Shown here: positions 21,817-32,330 of the stretch, piece after piece | Position numbering within the stretch: the stretch's first letter is position 1 | Layout: every line of letters begins with the position of its first letter | Assembly: GCA_963675135.1 (NCBI GenBank) | Contig: OY776132.1 | Span: forward strand, 6,696,001 to 6,760,000 | Length of the DNA: 64,000 nucleotides | Source: Galeopsis tetrahit | Taxonomy: Eukaryota > Streptophyta > Magnoliopsida > Lamiales > Lamiaceae | Direction: 5' to 3' | Made by a program: the position numbers and the translations under genes | The notes under the pieces: generated by a model | Told to the model about the DNA's origin: nothing | The model's input: only the letters and a program-made list of their open reading frames with translations | The model's database searches: none

Positions 21817-23443
21817 TGATTCGGGTGGAATTTACACGTTTTAGAGGCACATGTGAAGCGTGTTTTGATGTGAATTTCATTGATTTATGCATTGAATATG
21901 ATTGTTTTAGCCAAAATGAGAGAAAGGTAGTGTTTTGTCGATTTTATAGGTAAAACGATGGAATTTTGGAGCAAAACACATACCACAAGTGATCGGACCG
22001 GAAAGAGGAGTGCACCATTGGATCCGGCTCGAAAAATTGAGCGGAATAGCCAAAAGAATCGAGTCGATCGGAGGTCGGAAGCTCAAGAAACGGAGAGACG
22101 AAGTTGGAGGACGAAAACGAAGGACGGAGCCAAGATATGAAACTTTGGCCCGGCCGGGTGGCATCACTCGCACGGCCGGGCGGTCGAGCAACAATTTTTG
22201 GGCCAAGTCGAAGCTATGGCCCGGCCGGGCGGCCGAATGCACCAACATCGCCTCCCATTTACGAACCTTCCGCCCGGCCGGGCGGCACCACTCGCCCCGC
22301 CGGGCCAACCTGCCCCTATTTCTTGTTTTCTCGGCCAACACTCCACCCGGCCGGGCCGCCCTATTTTCGGTGCCAAACGCGAAATTTCTCCATTTTTGAG
22401 GGATCAACTTGCAATTTTCACACTCAAACCCTACCCCAACACTATAAATACCCTTTTTCTTGAAATTCAAGACATCCTCCCCCAATTCCTCAATTTCCAC
22501 ACATAGTTACACATATTTGGAGGTGTTTTGACCATATCTTCTTCATTTCTTCACCAATTCATGCAAGATATGAGGCATTAGCTTGGGAATTCAATTCTCT
22601 ACCATATTCTAGACTAAGCTTTCTTTTATCTTCACTTTTTATTGCTTTGATCTTAGTTTTATTTGTAATTTGAACATGTGGTTTATTGGCTAGAACACTT
22701 TTGGTTCTAGAGCCTTGTACATACTTTTGATGATATCTATGAATTAATGTTTTGCTTAATTGGTGTTTGTGTGGCTTAATTCTATTTGGATGCTTGGTTT
22801 TTGTTGCAAAACATGTCATTATGTGTACAATGGTGATCTGTTGATCATAGTTAATTGAATTAGGTTGAGAAATCTAGTTTGGTTGATTGATTGCAAGCAT
22901 TTGACCTAATTTTATTGTGAGATTGAAAGATGATCAATGATTAGGAAGATGTGTGATGATCTTAGGAGCTTGATTGGATTTTATTGTGCAATTTAGGTAG
23001 AGATACTAAGTTGTATAACATTTCCTTTGAATTACTTGGATCGAAAGGACTTTTAATTCATTATATTGTGATCAATCTTATAGACAAAGCATGAACACCA
23101 CTTGAGTAGATAGTTAATCATAGATGGATTCACTAGTATTGCATGTGCTTTAGGACCTACCTTCTCTTAATTGAGTTTTCACCCATTTTACTTTCGTTTT
23201 CTTGATTCGCATGCTAGTAGATCGATTTCCATTACTCTTTGTTACTTATTTGTGACACTTTGGTAGGTAATCTTAGAGTAATTCATCACATTCAATCTAT
23301 CGATCACGTCTACTTAGAACTACATTAACAAACTACACTTTTACGCTAAACCTCCTTGTGAGATCGACCTCGTGCTTATCACGCTACGATAGACACCGTA
23401 CACTTGCGGTTGTTTATTTTAGTGTTGTATAACACGTGAATCA
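21817..23443 (+). mobile_element. solo LTR (large, probably Ty3/gypsy)
   Basis: 1,627 bases, beginning TGATTCGG and ending GTGAATCA, flanked by ATGAC at 21812-21816 and 23444-23448. Unit B has the empty site (GGAATGACTATC near 36412). A TATA box (CTATAAATACCC) is near 22442. There are at least five copies of a CCCGGCCGGG-type palindrome at 22140-22350. The 3' part contains GAGATCGACCTCGTGCTT and GTACACTTGCGGTTG, wording typical of plant gypsy-type LTR regions. No coding domains; the open frames here are composition artefacts. The related copy at 51586-53388 supports its being a discrete LTR. Confidence 0.85.
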
Positions 23444-23631
23444 ATGACTATCATTATTTATTTAAAAACTTAATTTGGAAGAAAAAAATAAAATAATAAA
23501 CTTGGATTGATGGAATTTAATCAAACTGTCAACATATCTTTTGATAAATTTCTTAAAAGTTTCGAAGAATGAAAAGCATTCCACCTAAAAAGGTGTGAAA
23601 TTTTGGGATTAATTCTAGAGTTGGTGTCATG

Positions 23632-24057
23632 TAGAATCGAGTTCATATAAGAATCAAGTTGACCAGGTCAATTTTATTTTTTATTATTTATTTATGATTT
23701 TTCATTTTTCATTGTAGTATTTTACACTTTTCACTAAAAATTGTGTAGCACTTTACAATTATAGTAACTTACATTTTTCATTAAAAATTGTGTTACACTT
23801 TTCAGTAATATTTACTTACACATAAATTGTCTTTCTATGTAAATTCTATGTGTGAAATGTCCTTATGAGAAACTGTCCCTTAATAGTACCAAATATAATA
23901 AGTTAGAAATCATATTTCGCATAAATATCAGTATAATCTCACATATCGCATTTAATAATGACAAACGGAATAATATAAATCTCCACCTTTTAAGTCAAAT
24001 GAACATATTCGATGAACGATCACACTTGCAAAGTTTAGGGTGAAGGCACAATTCACT
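23632..24057. other. spacer with GTGCAAC/ACACTTTTCA-type repeats
   Basis: Starts where duplication homology stops. It has an inverted-repeat hint (GAATCGAGTTCATATAAGAATCAAG) and repeated TTACACTTTTCA and ACATTTTTCATTAAAAATTGTGT words at 23715-23820. These belong to the same repeat family as the fold-back at 20848-21080. Confidence 0.5.
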
Positions 24058-24958
24058 TTAAGAGAAATTTGATATCTCTTGGGATGTTTAATTCTATGGG
24101 CTATAAGTTTCCGTATCAGGATGGAGAGCTCAGGGTGTTGAAGGGAGAGTTGACTGTCCTGAAAGGTGTGAGAAAGAATGATCTATACTTTCTAAAGGGA
24201 AGTACAATGACTGGTTAAGGGAGCCAAATCTATGTTATAGTTAGATTCTCTTGGAAGTTAGTTTACTGTTTTTATGCTCTGTTTTCTTGCATTGATGTAA
24301 CTCTGTTTGGGTACCTCTGGTACCTTGAATAAATTTTTGCCGAGTTCCAAAAAACAATGACTGACATATCAGATGTAGCAGAGGTGCAATACAACTCTAT
24401 GTTGTGACACAGAATACTAGCTCATGTAGGTAAGAGGGGCCTAGTAAAGTTGTCTAAACAAGGTTTGTTTGGAAATGACAATATCACAAAGTTGGATTTG
24501 TGTGATCGAGTCTTGCATCATTGGGAAAGCATAGAGGCTTAAGTTTGGGAATAGTGAACATTCTACCAAAGGGATCCTGGATTATGTCCATTCTGATCTA
24601 CGGGGGCCAGCTAGGAATCAGACGAGGTCTGATGGAAAATATGTATTGTCTATCATTGATGACTACTCAAGGAAAGTGTGGGTTACTATCCTGAAATCTA
24701 AAGCAGAAGCATTTGAAAATTTTAAGGAATGGCTCACTGAATGTGAAAATGTCACTGGAAAGACTCTCAAGAATTTGAGAACTGATAATGCAGGTCTGGA
24801 GTACCTATCAGAAGAGTTCAATGCGTTTTGCAGGAAGAAGGGAATAGTGAGGCATAAGATTGTGACAGAGACCCCTCAACAGAATGGAGTAGCTGAGAGG
24901 ATGAATCAGACACTACTTAAGAGAGTCAGGTGCATGTTGAACAACTCTGGTCTGCAAA
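24058..24958 (+). pseudogene. copia pol fragment (pre-integrase and integrase)
   Basis: The reading NLISLGMFNSMGYKF, VRKNDLYFLKGSTMT, then (after a 140-base insertion) DISDVAEVQYNSM, LAHVGKRGLVKLSKQGLF is the pre-integrase region. The tryptophan of the LWHR motif is now a TGA. From 24646 the integrase core is open: SIIDDYSRKVWV (first Asp), LRTDNAGLEYLS (second Asp), TPQQNGVAERMNQT (Glu). Homology stops after NNSGLQK near 24958. No LTR, gag or RT belongs to it, so it is an isolated fragment. Confidence 0.85.
24214..24353 (+). mobile_element. 5'-truncated retroposon (LINE-like 3' end)
   Basis: 140 bases ending in a short A-run (TTCCAAAAA), inserted into the copia fragment with a 10-base duplication ACAATGACTG at 24204-24213 and 24354-24363. 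A 3' end with TTGAATAAATTTTT before the A-tail and a target duplication of this length indicate target-primed reverse transcription. LINE origin rather than SINE is inferred from the lack of tRNA-like boxes. Confidence 0.65.
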
Positions 24959-25240
24959 AGATGTGCTCTGTTTTCAGTTCTCGTTTGTTTATATTTGTGA
25001 ATTGCTGTCTTTGTTGGATTGCTTTTATAAATCTGTTTTTTGTTTGATTAAAGACGTCTAATTTTGCGAATTACTTGACATATGTCGAAATTCTAAAATA
25101 AAATCTTACAAATATACTTAAGGTTGTACCTTTTAATTTAATTAATTTAAAGGATTTAATATTTTTTTCTTATAATTTACTAAATTAACCAATATAAAAT
25201 TTAAAAGATTTTTTTTTTAATTTATATATTTGATTTAATG
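24959..25240. other. AT-rich spacer
   Basis: No recognisable feature after the copia fragment breaks off. Confidence 0.5.
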
Positions 25241-25436
25241 TTTAGTGGATGGAGTGGGTTAATATATGTCAATTTCTTTTTTATTTTCTCTAGGTCTCAA
25301 GTTCGAACCCTCTAAGGTGCAAACAATTTCTATGGGTCCATGTCCATACAGAGCGCAAAGCTCTGGCTTTAAACGGGACCCCCGCAAGTGGGCGGTGGGA
25401 TTGGTCCCCCGAAATTAGTCGGTCAAAAAAAAAAAA
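25241..25436 (+). mobile_element. tRNA-derived SINE
   Basis: It has a good internal promoter B box (GTTCGAACCC, 25301-25310) and a possible A box (TTAGTGGATGG near 25242). The body contains GGGACCCCCGCAAGTGGGC and GGTCCCCCGAAATTAGTCGG, wording common in plant SINEs, and ends in a 12-base A tail. No convincing target duplication was found. Confidence 0.65.
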
Positions 25437-25497
25437 TCAGATACCCGAGACTTCAAAAAAAAACTTTTTTTCTATTTTAAGCAACAAATTATTAGGT

Positions 25498-25499
25498 GG

Positions 25500-25544
<45 letters not shown>
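25498..25544. repeat. (TA)n microsatellite
   Basis: An uninterrupted TA run of about 46 bases. Confidence 0.95.
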
Positions 25545-25548
<4 letters not shown>

Positions 25549-25834
25549 CGCATAATAAAAAAGAAAAAGGAAAAAAAAAAAGAGAAATCTAAATGACTGA
25601 GCGGGCAATAGTCCGGCTCAGCCAACAATAGACCTGCCCTTTAATGGGACGAGTCCAAATCTGAACTCTCGTTGGATCCATCCCGCATAGGTTGGTCGGA
25701 AATATGAACCCGATTAAGCAGGTATGGGACGGATCGATCGTGATTTTTATCAAACCCGCTCCGTCAATCCATACTCGTACTAACTATGTATAAATATTAA
25801 TAATAAAATTTTATATGTAATTTTTTTGTATTAG

Positions 25835-26985
25835 ACTTAATATACACTCAGGTGTACGGTGTACACTTGATCAGTTGACCAATTCAACCAATTCATTTTT
25901 TTTTATTATTATTATAAAAATAACTATATGACCTATATTTTTTAGCTTCTTTTTATTTCGTTTTTTGTTTTCTTCTTTTTATTTCTTTTTTTTTTTACAT
26001 AATTTTTTGCTTTTTTTTTTCTTCTTTTTATTTAATTTATTTTTATTTTTTTACCCTTTTTTTTTGTTTTTACTTAAAAATATACACCTTCTCAAATTAA
26101 ATTAAATTTTTATGAAAAAATTTTATTCAATAAAAAGTGAAACACAAAATTACTAAAAAATATAAGTTGATATAACAAAAAAGTGCAACATCATATTTAC
26201 TAAAAGTATAAGTCAGTAATACAATATTTCTGAAACGTGCAAGTCATTATTACTGAAAAGAGCATAACAATATTAATGAAAAGTGTAAGTCAATATAACT
26301 GAAAAATGTAAGAGTCTATAACTGAAAAGTGCAACACGGTTTTTTACTGAAAAGTGCAACACAATATTATTAAAAAATGCAAGTCGGTATCACAATTTTT
26401 AATGAAAAGTGTAAGTTATTAAACTGAAAAGTGCAACACAATATTACCAAAAAATGTAAGTCACTATAAATAAAAATATTATTATATAGTTTAACAATTG
26501 AAAAGTGCAACACCATTTTTACCAAAAATTGTAAGTCATTGAAAAGTGCAAGTCACTACAACTGAAAAGTGTAACATAAAAAAAATAAGGGTTAATTCTA
26601 AATAAATACACCACCTTTAGTCTCAGTATCAATTTAATCACGATTTTTATGATTATTGTAAAAAAAACCTCACCTTTCATCGTGTTGCAATTAGATACAC
26701 ATTTTTTTCTCCGGTAATTACCCATATTCTTTTTTATTTTATTTTTATTTTTCATATTAAATTACACTTTATAGAAATAAAAATAAAACTTTATAAAAAT
26801 AAAAATAAAACTCCCACTTCTTATGTGTCTAATTGCAACATGATGAAAGGTTGAGATTTTTTACCAGTAAAGGTCGTGATTAAATTGATACAGAGACTAA
26901 ATGTGGTATATTTATTTAGAATTAACCCAAAAAATAATAATAAATAAATAAGTCAATGGTGAACTCAGGTGCACACAAGACTAAT
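25835..26985. mobile_element. repeat-filled element with weak terminal inverted repeats
   Basis: The left end ATTAGACTTAATATACACTC near 25833 and the inverse of the right end near 26985 are similar. Inside, 26140-26580 is made of degenerate units AACTGAAAAGTGCAACAC and AAAAGTGTAAGTCA, about a dozen in a row. A Mutator-type MITE is nested at 26589-26928. Boundaries are uncertain; the repeat content is clear. Confidence 0.45.
26589..26928. mobile_element. Mutator-type MITE with about 50-bp TIRs
   Basis: 340 bases. The left end GGGTTAATTCTAAATAAATA is inverted at the right end TATTTATTTAGAATTAACCC, and the inverse similarity continues through the TTTAGTCTCAGTATCAATTT block. It is flanked by AAAAAATAA at 26580-26588 and 26929-26937. 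The 9-base duplication and long TIRs fit a non-autonomous Mutator-like element. Confidence 0.85.
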
Positions 26986-27320
26986 TCAAAAATATTTTAG
27001 TATAAAATAAATATAAAATATTATTTTAAATAATTATATATTTGATTTGAATAATATGATATTAAAATATTTTATATATTAAAATTAATTTAAAAAATTA
27101 TGTGGGGCAGATAGAATTCCACGAGTTCTTAAGCGAAACGGATCTAGAATATGGAAATTTTCTAACGAGACGGTCCGGAGACTGGGCATGCATACCCCGT
27201 CCCGCAGTTGCAGAAGGAATCATTCACCCAATTAATTCCTATACGTACCAAGCAACCATATTATACATTCTTCTTTTCTAGTCGAACTCGAATATGCTAG
27301 GATTGGTTGGTTTGAGGGCC

Positions 27321-27630
27321 TTTGAAGATATATGTTGATTTGTAAATATTTCACAAAAGTGACAAAACATGAATTTTTATTTCATATTGTATTAATAGTA
27401 GAGCCGCGAACGTGTGTGTAGGAAACATGAATTATTTGATCCTATTACTGGCAAGCTTTGAGATGATTCGCTCACCAATGGACCCTTCTTCAAGCGAGGC
27501 TTTGAAAGTATGGTGGGCGTCCCATTATGAGCATATGATTAGTTGTAGACTGCCCGAAACTTTTGAACATCTTCTGTCCCCAAAATTGAACCCATCCATT
27601 CTATTATTGTGGGTACAGTTTTAATTTAAA
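27321..27630 (+). repeat. 310-bp direct repeat, copy 1, flanking the copia remnant
   Basis: Matches 31161-31451 at high identity. Both copies contain a 70-codon open frame with MDPSSSEA, KVWWASHYEHMIS and LPETFEHLLSPKLN, which differ at few residues. I do not recognise a family. Unit A has only the part before this frame (12440-12590). It may be a remnant of another element's coding region. Confidence 0.75.
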
Positions 27631-28385
27631 TTCATTTGGTGTGTCTCAAGGTTGTGCAATGCTGCAATAGCAATGAGCACTCTAATGGATGTAATTCTCG
27701 TTACAGGAGAATATGTGTCGAAGAAGTCGTATCCCTCCTTTTGTTTGAACCCTTTTGCTACTAAACGAGCTTTGTACTTATCAATTGATCCATCAGCTTT
27801 ATACTTTCTCTTTAGGATCCATTTGCATCCTAAAGTTTTACAACCTGGTGTAAGATCAACTATCTCCCAAGTATGATTGTGCATGATAGACTCAATTTCG
27901 CTGTTTATAGCCTCTTTCCAGAGAGGAGCATCTAAACTAGACAATGCCTCTTGAACTGTACGAGGTTCATTTTCCATCATGTATGATAGAAAATCTGGCC
28001 CAAAGGACTTTTCCTTTCTGACCCTTTTACTGCGTCTTGGTTCTTCATCAACCTTAGGTTCCGCATTAACCTCTGGTGAACCAATTGCAGTTTCATAAGT
28101 TCTCTTATGTGAATTTACTTCTTCCCTTTGATTCTTAGGGAATATGTTCTCGAAGAACACAACATTTCTTGACTCGATAGTCATTCCTACGTTTATCTTC
28201 GGAACGTTTGATTTGTGCACCAGGAATCGATATGCACTACTATTATGTGCATACCCAATGAAGATGCAATCGACCGTTTTTGGTCCTATTCTTACTTGTT
28301 TGGGCTTAGGTACTTCAACCTTAGTCAGACACCCCCCACACTTTAAGGTAATTGTAGGATGAGATTCTACCCTTCCATAATTCAT
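27631..28385 (-). pseudogene. copia integrase C-terminus and N-terminal RT, truncated
   Basis: The frame contains the integrase-RT linker (KCIFIGYAHNSSAYRFLV is the type of motif), RRSKRVRKEKSFG, and then RT blocks (EAINSEIESIMHNHTWE, GCKWILKRKYK, YKARLVAKGFKQKEGYD, TYSPVTRITSIRVLIA). It ends in HQMN, before the catalytic YVDD block. The missing catalytic region makes it inactive. Confidence 0.85.
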
Positions 28386-28921
28386 ATGGAATTTTATTCA
28401 ATTTCTTGTGTGGTAACTTATTAAGAATATAGTTGGCTGAAAGTATGACTTCCCCCCACATGTTCTGGGGTAAGCCCGAACTAATCAACATAGCGTTCAT
28501 CATCTCTTTCACAGTTCTATTCTTACGTTCTGCAACGCCATTTTATTGAGGTGAGTATGGAGCCGTTGTTTGATGAATGATACCATTTTGGGAGCAAAAT
28601 TCTTCAAACGGTGCTACATATTCTCCACCTCTATTACTTCGAATCATTTTAATTCACTTACTAAGTTTATTTTTAGCCTCATTCTTATAAGCTTTAAAAG
28701 CTTCAATTGCTTCGTCTTTGCTCTTCAAGAGGTATACATAACAGTATCTTGTGCAATCATCAATAAACGTTATGAAGTAATTTTTACCACCTCTAGTTTG
28801 CAAAAACTTTAAATCACATATATCTGTATGGATAAGTTCTAAAGGTGTAGTACTTCTTTCCACCGGATGGAATGCTGATTTGGCCATTTTTGCCTCAACA
28901 CAGATCTCACACTTTTGTGAA
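28386..28921 (-). pseudogene. copia integrase core, several stops
   Basis: Minus-strand pieces read CEICVEAKMAKSAF, HTDICDLKF, FIDDCTRYCYVYLL (first Asp) and then, after an internal stop near 28655, SPQ-stop-NGVAERKNRTVKEMMNAM (Glu motif, with a glutamine codon changed to TAA near 28541), and GLPQNMWGEVILSANYILN. The frame is lost at both ends. Confidence 0.8.
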
Positions 28922-30352
28922 TCAAATTCCATTTTGGGGATCTAAATCCACTAAACGTTTTAGGGCATTTTGATTTACATGTCCTAATCTATCATGCCAT
29001 AAATTAAAACACTCAAGCAAGTAATTAATATCACTATTATTAATATTGTGTTTAATGTCACGCTTGACAGTTAGTACATTCATTTTGAAAAGGCTATTCT
29101 CAAGGTACACTTTCCCAATAAATTGACCACATTTGGTCAGTACAAATTTATCAGCTTCAAAAATTAATTTAAATTCGGCTTTCTTCAACAATGAGCCGGA
29201 GACTAAGTTCTTTTGAATGTCTGGGACATGCAGCACATCGACAAGAGTTAGTTCTTTTTCTGAGGTCATTTTCAGTACCACTCTCCCCAATCCGACCACG
29301 TTCGATGTAGCAGAGTTTCCCATGAAGAGTTTTCTGCCATTGATCGCATGGTAAGATGAGAACATTTCCTTGTTTGAACAGATATGACGGGTAGCACCAG
29401 TGTCTACCCACCATTCCCTCGGGTTATCCACTAAGTTCGCTTCGAACACGACGGCAGATAGATCTAATTCAGACATTTCTTCAGGCAGGGATTTGTGTTT
29501 CACAATATTAGCCTGATTCGGGTTGGCATTCGCGTTGGCCTTCTTCGGCTGGCGACATTCACTTGCCTTGTGTCCGGGCTTATCACAATTATAACAGTTA
29601 CCTTTGAACTTTTTAGCGTTTTGAGGTTTCTGTTGTTTGTCAACGCGTCTGCGCTTTTTGCCTCTTCCGAACTCAGCCATGTTCACTTTTGCCTCTTCAC
29701 TACTCTTATCGCTTTTACCCTCGAATTTTCGGTTATCTTCATCAATCCTTAGTCTCACGATCAAGTCCTCAAGATCCATTTCCTTGCGCTTGTGCTTGAG
29801 GTAGTTCTTGAAGTCCTTCCACAGAGGTGGTAACTTCTCTATTAGAGCAGCTACGTGAAAGGATTCAGACAGTTGCATATCCTCGGCATGAATCTCATGT
29901 AGGATCAACTGCAACTCTCGAACCTATTCTAAAACAGTTTTCGAGTCAACCATTTTGAAGTTGAGGAACCGTCCGACAATGAATTTCTTCAATCTGGCAT
30001 CCTCCGTTTTGTACTTCTTTTCCAAAGACTGCCACAATTCTTTGGATGTCTTGAAGGTGGCGTAGACACTGTACAATGAGTCGTCTAGCCCATTCAGAAT
30101 GTAATTACGACACAGGAAGTCACTGTGATTCCATGCGTCAAGAGCAGTCAACCTCTGTTGGTCGTTGTCATCCTCCGCTACAGTAGGAGGATCTTCCCTC
30201 AAGAACCGTGCAAGGTTCAGGGTAGTCAGATAGAACAACATTTTCTGTTGCCATCTTTTGAAATCATTACCGACAAATTTCTTTGGTTTTTCAGAGTGAA
30301 CATGAGAAGTAGGAGCAACAAAAATAGTAGAAGTAGACATGTTCGAATACAC
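28922..30352 (-). pseudogene. copia gag, zinc knuckle and protease
   Basis: Gag starts at 30352 or a few codons in (MSTSTIFVAPTS). It has the UBN2-type capsid region (FKRWQQKMLFYLTTLN, LWQSLEKKYKTEDARLKKF). A CAG-to-TAG stop near 29924 interrupts it after SKTVLE; the same protein continues with LILHEIHAEDMQ, KLPPLWKDFKNYLKHKRK. The zinc knuckle is CYNCDKPGHKASEC, and the protease motif is WWVDTGATRHIC, with catalytic DTGA intact. The pre-integrase LWHDRLGHV follows, then a frameshift near 28925. Confidence 0.88.
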
Positions 30353-30459
30353 AAGAATAATGTCTTACGATTGTTAGAAATTAGGTGTATGTGTAGACGA
30401 AGATTAAATGCTAACACAGACTTAAACACGAAAGTCGAGGCTAGAGTTTGACTCTATCT

Positions 30460-31159
30460 CCGTAAGACGTTATTGCCCCGTACACAGGTTCAATACGGAT
30501 CACTGGCAACCGTCCCCAATATACAACGACTTCAAACTTCACGACTGTTGCACTACAAATCAGAAGCTATCGGCGAATCGCAAAATGGATATACGGAACT
30601 TCCAATAAAACTCTAATGCAAAGACTTAGAATACTAGAATGCTTTGGAGGATAAGAATGCAAGAAAGCTTTTGGCTTGAGTTATTTTGGAATGCAAATGT
30701 GGGAATCTATTTATAGACTTTCAATAGTCTTTATAATAATAGTTGTGACTTTTCATAATAATCTATTCTTTCCAAGAGTTACAACCATTGGAAATAAACA
30801 ATTATTCACCAAAATATATGTCTTTTAAATTAATGCAATAATTCTAAAAGACAACACCTTTTAATTAATGAAATAATTCTAAAGGACACAACCTTTAGAA
30901 TATAATCATTACACCAAAAGACATGATATTTCATATCTATATAAATATGTCACAATCCATTACTATTATCATATAATAATAAATACATTTAACAATATAT
31001 TTATTCACTCATTAAATGACCAACTTTAATATTAATTTCTCATTCACCCAAATTTTGATTTTGAAAAATTAAATCAACTAAATTCATTTACGCAAAACGA
31101 ATTATAAAATTGTCACTTAATATTTTATAAAATGTGGTCAAAACCAACATTTTCCAACA
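30460..31159 (-). repeat. 5' LTR of the truncated copia element (3' border uncertain)
   Basis: Starts TGTTGG at 31159 on the minus strand, with a TATA box (TCTATAAATAGATTCCC) near 30715. No standard tRNA-iMet primer site is seen before gag, so the 3' border, placed near 30460, is approximate. Confidence 0.55.
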
Positions 31160-31160
31160 C

Positions 31161-31451
31161 TTTGAAGATATATGTTGATTTGTAAATATTTCACCAAAGT
31201 GACAAAACATGAATTTTTATTTCACATCGGATTAATAGTGTGTGTAGGAAACATGAATTGATCCTATTAGTGACAAACTTTGAGATGATTTACCCACCAA
31301 TGGACCCTTCTTCAAGCGAGGCTTTTAAAGTATGGTGGGCGTCCCATTATGAGCATATGATTAGTTGCAGCCTACCTGAAACTTTTGAACATCTTCTGTC
31401 TCCAAAATTGAACCTATCCATCCTAGTACCGTGGGTACAATTTTAATTTAA
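31161..31451 (+). repeat. 310-bp direct repeat, copy 2
   Basis: See 27321-27630. This copy adjoins the copia LTR and continues into the unit B sequence that aligns with unit A after 13320. Confidence 0.75.
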
Positions 31452-32330
31452 AAATTGTTTATTAATATTAAAATGATAAAATTATTTTTTTAAGGTAATA
31501 ATAGAAAAGGTGCATTGAATTGGTAAAAAAAAAAGTAATTACATTTTCTATTATTTAATTATATTTGAGATGGAGATGGTAAAAGACTAAAAAGAGAATG
31601 TAATTGCTTTATTTTCATTTTAATAAATGGTGCATTTAATTACATCTAGTATAGGGCCGATGGAGTAACATTTTTTCGAGGGCATCATATAAATTTGGCA
31701 CTTAGATGCCTCCCATTTATTCCTAGAAACTTAGATAAAGAATAAATCCCAAAGTAAATGTCATAAAGAATAAATTCCAAAGTAAATGTCGTTCTCTCCG
31801 TCCGTCTATAAATTTTTTATTTTTTAATTTTAGTTCGTTCACTTATAAATTTTTCATACCATTTTTTACAAATATATTTTAATTTTATATTCTTTCACTT
31901 CACTACCATTTTATCTTTATCTCTATTTGACTTGTACAATATTTATAACTTAATACTCCCTCCGTCCACACACTTTTGATGGACAGAGAGAGTAATTGTT
32001 TTTAATATATATATTCAAAAGTAATGAAAAACATCAATACTGGAATACTTTTTGTCACGTTCACTACAAATATTGAACTGCAAGCTATGAGATTCCCAAA
32101 TATCTGTTCTCTCTTATCAATACCAAAAACAAAAGATTGTCCCCTCCAAAAAAAAAAAAAGATTGTTTGGTGGATTGACATGTAAAAATTCAAATTCAAC
32201 ATGATGAGAAACTTAAAAAATTTAAAATTCTAGTACAGCAATTCTCAATTTTATTTTCCCAGAAATCATATTAATTTTTTTTTTAAAGGAAAAATGAGAA
32301 ATTTTAAAAGAAGAAGAATCAATTGCCACA
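31452..32330. other. 3' flank of SRC2-B
   Basis: Non-coding sequence aligned with unit A (13330-14465) without the Tourist insertion. Stowaway-like fragments are at 31795-31995 (CTCTCCGTCCGTCTATAA, CTCCCTCCGTCCACAC, GACAGAGAGAGTAA). Confidence 0.5.

Larger units (their letters stand above)
12352..23631. repeat. segmental duplication, unit A
   Basis: Paired with 27213-36585 in the same orientation. Homology starts at GAAGGAATCATTCACCC (12352 and 27213) and ends at TTGGGATTAATTCTA (23631 and 36585). It includes the SRC2 gene, its downstream flank (CACGTTCACTACAAATATTG at 14238 and 32053) and about 3 kb of its upstream flank. Unit A has extra blocks bounded by target duplications at 13758-14198, 15230-19741, 20848-21080 and 21817-23443. 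Its 12590-13300 block replaces sequence present in unit B. Confidence 0.85.
27631..31159 (-). mobile_element. truncated copia element in unit B
   Basis: On the minus strand it starts with an LTR beginning TGTTGGAAAATGTTGG at 31159 and runs through gag, protease and integrase into RT, stopping abruptly at HQMN near 27630 where genomic sequence resumes. The RT end, RNase H and 3' LTR are missing. The flanking genomic sequence is present twice (27321-27630 and 31161-31451), so the loss involved a rearrangement rather than a simple insertion. Coding frames have several stops. Confidence 0.85.

Noticed and set aside
21907..22506. Up to 197-codon frames on both strands around 22,000-22,500
   Set aside because: They lie inside the solo LTR and are created by repeated GC-rich palindromes; the related LTR at 51586-53388 does not conserve them.
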